From NCBI RefSeq assembly GCF_050436995.1, contig NC_134745.1, positions 3,038,001 to 3,102,000 of the forward strand: DNA of 64,000 nt. The letters are read 5' to 3'. Both the position numbers and the translations under genes were made by a program. The notes beneath the pieces were generated by a model, which was not told the DNA's origin, searched no databases, and worked only from the letters and a program-made list of their open reading frames with translations. This document shows positions 59,188 to 64,000 of the stretch, piece by piece. Source of the DNA: Anticarsia gemmatalis. Its lineage: Eukaryota > Arthropoda > Insecta > Lepidoptera > Erebidae. The number at the start of each line of letters is the position of its first letter. Within the stretch, counting starts at the first letter, position 1.

Positions 59188-61602
59188 CAGCAACTTAGCA
59201 TTCTACCTGAAGGCTAAACAATCCAAACAAGGTGGCTACAATCGCGAGGGAGTACTACACGAAAACTTATTCAGACATGGCATTGTACGAAAATGTGTCC
59301 AGTGCCCGTGACCTAGGGTTTTGTTTGCTACGCAGTGTCCGCCAGAAAGAACCAGACTGCTTGTCGCCGCCAGCACCAGAGCGAGACAGGCGAATATAGA
59401 TAAGTGACGAGAGGGACAGAGACGGATTACCGACCATGGCGTGGATATAAAAACTCTTGTGTGAGTTGAGGCGGGTGACGTAATACGACAGAGCATAAAA
59501 CGCTATTTTATGATGATCAATGTTAGCATTTTTCAGCGACGTTGTCATTAGATTAGCAAGTCAGATATTTTATTTAATGAATTGCAAATTATTCAAATTA
59601 AAATTTGATAAAAAAAGTATGTAATCAAGTTTCGCCTTGAACGTTGCGAATACATTCGGAATACAGTTATGATCGGGTTTAATTATACTGATGATCAAAT
59701 ACGATTTAAATTGAACTGTACTTTTTGGTCTGTTTAACAGATAAGGTTACTGATACGGAAGTCACGAGTGTGGCTTGGCAACGAATAAAATATTAATAAA
59801 AAAATGCCACATCTAGTTAGACAACAATAAGCTCACGATCGTACGATGTTATCATAGCGACAAAATATCAATAATACTTCAAATACACTTATGTCTGAAA
59901 TAACAACGTTTATAATTGTTGATAAACAACGTGTGTCGCGTACCTTGAACCCGCACAAAAAACAATTCTTATTAAGAAAACTGACAGCCACATTGGCGAC
60001 ATTTTGAATTCATTAATTAACGCCCGGGGCGACGTTTACAAATGAAAATGGCCGCGAAATATAATAAGATGAAAAATAATAACGGCCTTAAGTACCTAAT
60101 TGGTTTATTAATTTAGTTGTTCAATAGATTTTTGCTAACAGTACAAAATGGTCCATGGTCATGATTCAAAGCCAATCGATTGGCAACACCAATTAGACAT
60201 ACTTTCATCTGGCAACAAGATGCTGACCTTTTCAGTTGGAATCAATTTCTTTAGTCTAAAATTATATAATTGAGCAAGACCAATTTAGATTCCAATATCA
60301 ATTTAAGAAGTCAAAATACTTTTTTATGATACGCGATGGCGATGGCGTCAACCTACCATCATAGTCATAAAAGGATGAACAAAAATAAACAAGTGAATCA
60401 TTTAGGTGATAATTTTTCTAGGAACGACGATTAGCATACCAATGAAGAAGATTAATGGGGCCTTTGACTCGACTTCTTCCAAAAATAAAGCTTACTTTAA
60501 AATAGTCATATAAATTTCGAAACGAATAAATCTTATACAAAGTAATCTGCAATATTTACATGTCCATATTTATGCAAAAAGGAACCACACAGCAAATACG
60601 TACTTTTGAGATATCAAAGGTTTTACAAAAACATGTGCAGCTCTATCAGTTGTAGTTGGTTCTGTTCTGCTTTTAATAAACCCTATTTCTGAGGCGAAAA
60701 TCGCGTCGTTCTTTTTTGTATAAGGTTTTAGACCATTTCTATATTAGTATTCCGCTAAAAAATAAAAATTGAAAAATTGTCGTGTGGTTCCATTTTGCAT
60801 AAATACGGACACATAACAACCTGAAGGAAAAAACAATGAAGACGAAGCAGACGCAATAAATTACCTTTTGGTATAGAGCGTTTTAACGCTGGCAGGTATT
60901 AATGTTTGGGCGGGCAACAAGGCGAATTCGACAAGGATATTTTCTAAAACCTTTATACGATGTGCGTATATAATTATAACCTACGCATATTTTGTATAAT
61001 TATAAATGAAGGATATGCGTTTGGCGTTTGAACGGTAACATAAGTATAAGCTATAGCGGATATTTGTTGTTTCACGTTCAAACGAATATGTAAAGTGAGT
61101 GTAATTCGGATTTTCTTATAGTTACGTTGTTACCGCTCGACCTAATAAAAGCGTGTTAAAAAAAAGAACTAGATATGTATTTCGGTAACACAATTTTCGG
61201 CCTTATCAAAACTTGGCGATCTTGTCCAGACAACCTTTCTCTGTACGAGAAATATACATTTAGGGCAGCGTGTGTGAACCGAAGTAGAGCAAACGTACAC
61301 GTCCTTAAGTTGCACATGAGTGAAGTTGCTATGCACAAGGCTAACATTAAGATTATCCCATAATCTTTTAAGAGTCTCGTGCAGTGAAATCGTTTAAGTG
61401 CGTTATGCAGCGGGTCGCATGTGTCGACTGACGATAGCAGGCTTGACGTCGGTAAATGAATGCTAATCGGCAGTGTCATAAGAAACGCATAAACGCTGAC
61501 GTTGAATTAAAATAAATAGAAAGTGGTAAGTGCGGGTGATACGGGCTAATTGAAAGTAGATGACCATTTAAGGTAGCTAGATAGGTGTGTTTAGTCCTTG
61601 AT

Positions 61603-61634
61603 GTGGTCGGTGTAGTCTATTTTACACCGGCCAC
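61603..61634. repeat. Short hairpin
   Basis: GTGGTCGGTGTA pairs with TACACCGGCCAC (one G-T pair) across an 8-nt loop. Too short to call an RNA gene. Confidence 0.4.
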
Positions 61635-64000
61635 TTAATACGAAAAAGGCCTATAAGAACCAAAATTCCGACCAGAAATTTGCCTAATATCAAATGTCGT
61701 AAACGTCTTCCTACACAAAGAATAGAGTACAATACTAAGCTCCTATATTCTTAAAAAATGAGATAATAACTTCCTAAAGAGGATAAAACCGAGCTAACAG
61801 CTGTGAAAGGTCAATTCAGTTTTCCTGTTACCGTGAACAGGATTTATATTGCAACTACGACCAATATAAAAAGTCTTATCACTCATCAGATTGATGCGGA
61901 TATACATAAACAGACACCTCATTCGTTCAAATTGGCGCCTCAACCATTTCATTACCCACTTACGCTACTTATATTTACATCCGTGTTATAACCATTACCC
62001 TCTTTTCAGTAACATCGTAGCCGAGTAACAAACAACTTTATGTCATCACAATATATAAACTGAAAGGATAGTAGCATAAATGCCAAAACAATCGGAATAA
62101 ATAAACCAACGATACGCCCGCGTCCGAATATTTCGCTAGATTTTCAGAGTATTTTTCGGATTAGAAAGTAAACTAGAGATAATTCTGCTTTCTAGTATTA
62201 AAAAGCATGTCATAAATAAGAAATATTTTACAGGTTTCGGGATTAATCTAGAAATAATATTCAACTTTTACTAATCGTCGTGTAGAAAATAAATTAAGTA
62301 GGAAAGCGTAAGTTAGTCTGCGTAACGAATACTCGTAAACGGCTGCGTAGAAATAGGTCAACCCATCGTTACTTAACCGCAACAGTTTATCCATCGTATA
62401 TTTAAACGAAGCCACGACCTCCTTGCATTTTTTCATATTAAGTAACTATACAACTAGTTAAATAGAATCGTAAAGAATATTCAAAGTACCAGTGAAAATA
62501 CTACGCCATCACAAGATCTTTGTAGTTTCCTACTGTCGTAATGATAACTATCTAACGTGCAGTAATTTCTACTTGAAAACATTTGCCTGAGAAACTTGTG
62601 GAATGAAATTTCCATATTATTATACTAGAAATTAAGGAAATATTAGTAGATGAGATCATCGAAGGAGCGGTGTCAATATGTGATTCAGTAATGATGCAAC
62701 GCGAGTGGCCTGAGGTCCGATGGTTGCGGTTTCTGCAATGGTTGTAGTATCAAAATCGAACTCATGAGGTCACTCACTATAATAATTATTACGAGTGGTA
62801 CGATTTTACTGTATCGTATGTTTAAACCAGTTGGGTAGGAAGTGTTCGCGATTTGAGAACCACTGCGTTCTGATTTTTTTCATTCGGAATTTAAGTTACA
62901 AGGTTTATAGTTTATTGAACACAAATTATCGCATAATCCAGCTGATTGGCAATTTTCGAATCTTTATTAATTCAAATTCATAAACGTGTTCTTTGCATGC
63001 TTTTTAATTAACTTAATTAATTTTATCTCGCAACTTAAGTTACCGCATTGATGCTAACATTGTTTATTATTGTTTATATTGAAGGTATTTCTATAAATAA
63101 AGACAATACAATGTATTGTTTTGTGTCAAAGATCAACGCAAATTTTCGTACAGAAGCCGAGGTTAAATATATTGTTAGGAACAATTGTGGTTTGAGGTTT
63201 ATTATTATCAAAAGGTTTCTTAGCTCGGATCATAAGACGTAACATGCATAAATCATTATTATTTATAAACCACACCGCGCAAAACATAATTAATTTCAAA
63301 GTCAACTCGGGTAAAGCTGTATAAAATATTATAATAAAAGAACAATAAAAACAACTAGCACATGAATTTAATTAAAACGCAATCGAATGACTTTATAATT
63401 AGGTGATGATGACATTTCACACTCCACATGGTTCCCTTGAGTGACACCAAAACATTTGCAACGAACCAAAACAAAGTATGACGTGATCGTATGGTGACAT
63501 CACAGCAATGACATCACCTGAAACCGAGCCTCGAGGGAGTGGAATGCCACTTGCAGAAAGTTAAAAGCATTTGCAAGTTTCCACTTTCCAGTACTAAGAA
63601 TTAATAATATATTACTGTAGTTTTCACGCTAGAGATCGTTAGAATCTTATATAAGGCAGCTTCAATATAATAACGAACCGAACGGCACCTAAACGGGCAG
63701 TAACCACGTATTGGTTAAGAATTATTGATGTAGGAGTAAAGGTGTTGAAGCCTTACAATAAAACTTACGCTCAAGTAGGTTAAGTACGCTCTAAAACCTT
63801 TAATCGGATCCGTGTATTTAGGTACAATTATAATACAAAACGTAAAATATATAATGTGTGCGAAAGTACAAATGTTGTTAGACAAATTTTATAAACATCA
63901 AATTATAATGTTGATTCCGATACACAAAAATAAATCGAAACCGGTTTATAAGAATGACACTCGGCCTACGCGGCCGGCTTTTAGAGAGCACTTACATAAA

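Larger units (their letters stand above)
57733..64000. other. Intron or intergenic DNA, no gene recognised
   Basis: AT-rich to the window edge. A moderately GC-rich stretch at 59222-59480 has competing open frames on both strands, none recognised. A TATATAAGGC box on the plus strand near 63650 has no gene after it within the window. Confidence 0.45.

Noticed and set aside
59222..59548. Frames on both strands, one resembling a signal peptide (LSIFACLALVLAATSS)
   Set aside because: Competing frames of similar quality, no family and no continuation; composition explains them.
61156..61479. 107-codon minus-strand frame
   Set aside because: Opposed by a plus-strand frame over the same bases; no motif, promoter or splice support.
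1..64000. CRISPR arrays, bacterial operons, rRNA genes
   Set aside because: None present; the window is animal nuclear DNA with spliced genes, and the only tandem array is the 21-bp minisatellite.

Overview
The window reads as nuclear DNA of a moth or butterfly (Lepidoptera). The sequence is AT-rich, genes are split by introns with GT..AG borders, and I recognise several repeat types that litter lepidopteran genomes, such as a segment near 19.7 kb beginning with a GACCCGCGCAACTTCGCTTG-type motif and one near 28.2 kb with CCCGCGACTTCGTCCGCGTG. No species can be named from sequence alone.

Two genes can be established, both on the minus strand. (1) 273-5777 is a complete 11-exon gene for COG3, a subunit of the conserved oligomeric Golgi tethering complex. 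All ten introns join in frame to give 820 codons plus stop. (2) From about 7.55 kb to at least 44.6 kb lies a bunched/TSC22-domain gene. Its last coding exon (9146-9361) carries the TSC box and a leucine zipper. A 52-nt exon (21031-21082) encodes the usual AIDNKIEQAM segment before the TSC box. Upstream of it I find four alternative coding first exons (25675-25775, 30709-31082, 36920-37083, 44475-44617), all ending in the same splice phase, and up to three leader exons that lack a usable AUG (ending at 22550, 25531 and 39718). A separate TATA promoter at about 9.88 kb drives a short form whose first exon (9616-9714) joins the last exon directly. One gene therefore makes a family of proteins with different N-termini on a common DNA-binding/dimerising C-terminus.

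The rest is intron or intergenic DNA: a 1005-bp hAT-like element at 13072-14076 with a 6-bp target duplication and an internal 21-bp minisatellite, two short inverted-repeat elements (81-220, 41065-41193), four non-LTR/SINE-type repeat fragments, CpG-rich patches around the alternative promoters, and a cluster of CTCF-like motifs between the two genes. Beyond 46 kb I recognise no gene; a few open frames of unknown meaning are listed at low confidence, including an exon-like frame at 45166-45364 and a broken frame at 57325-57732. It cannot be told whether this right-hand part is further bunched intron or intergenic.
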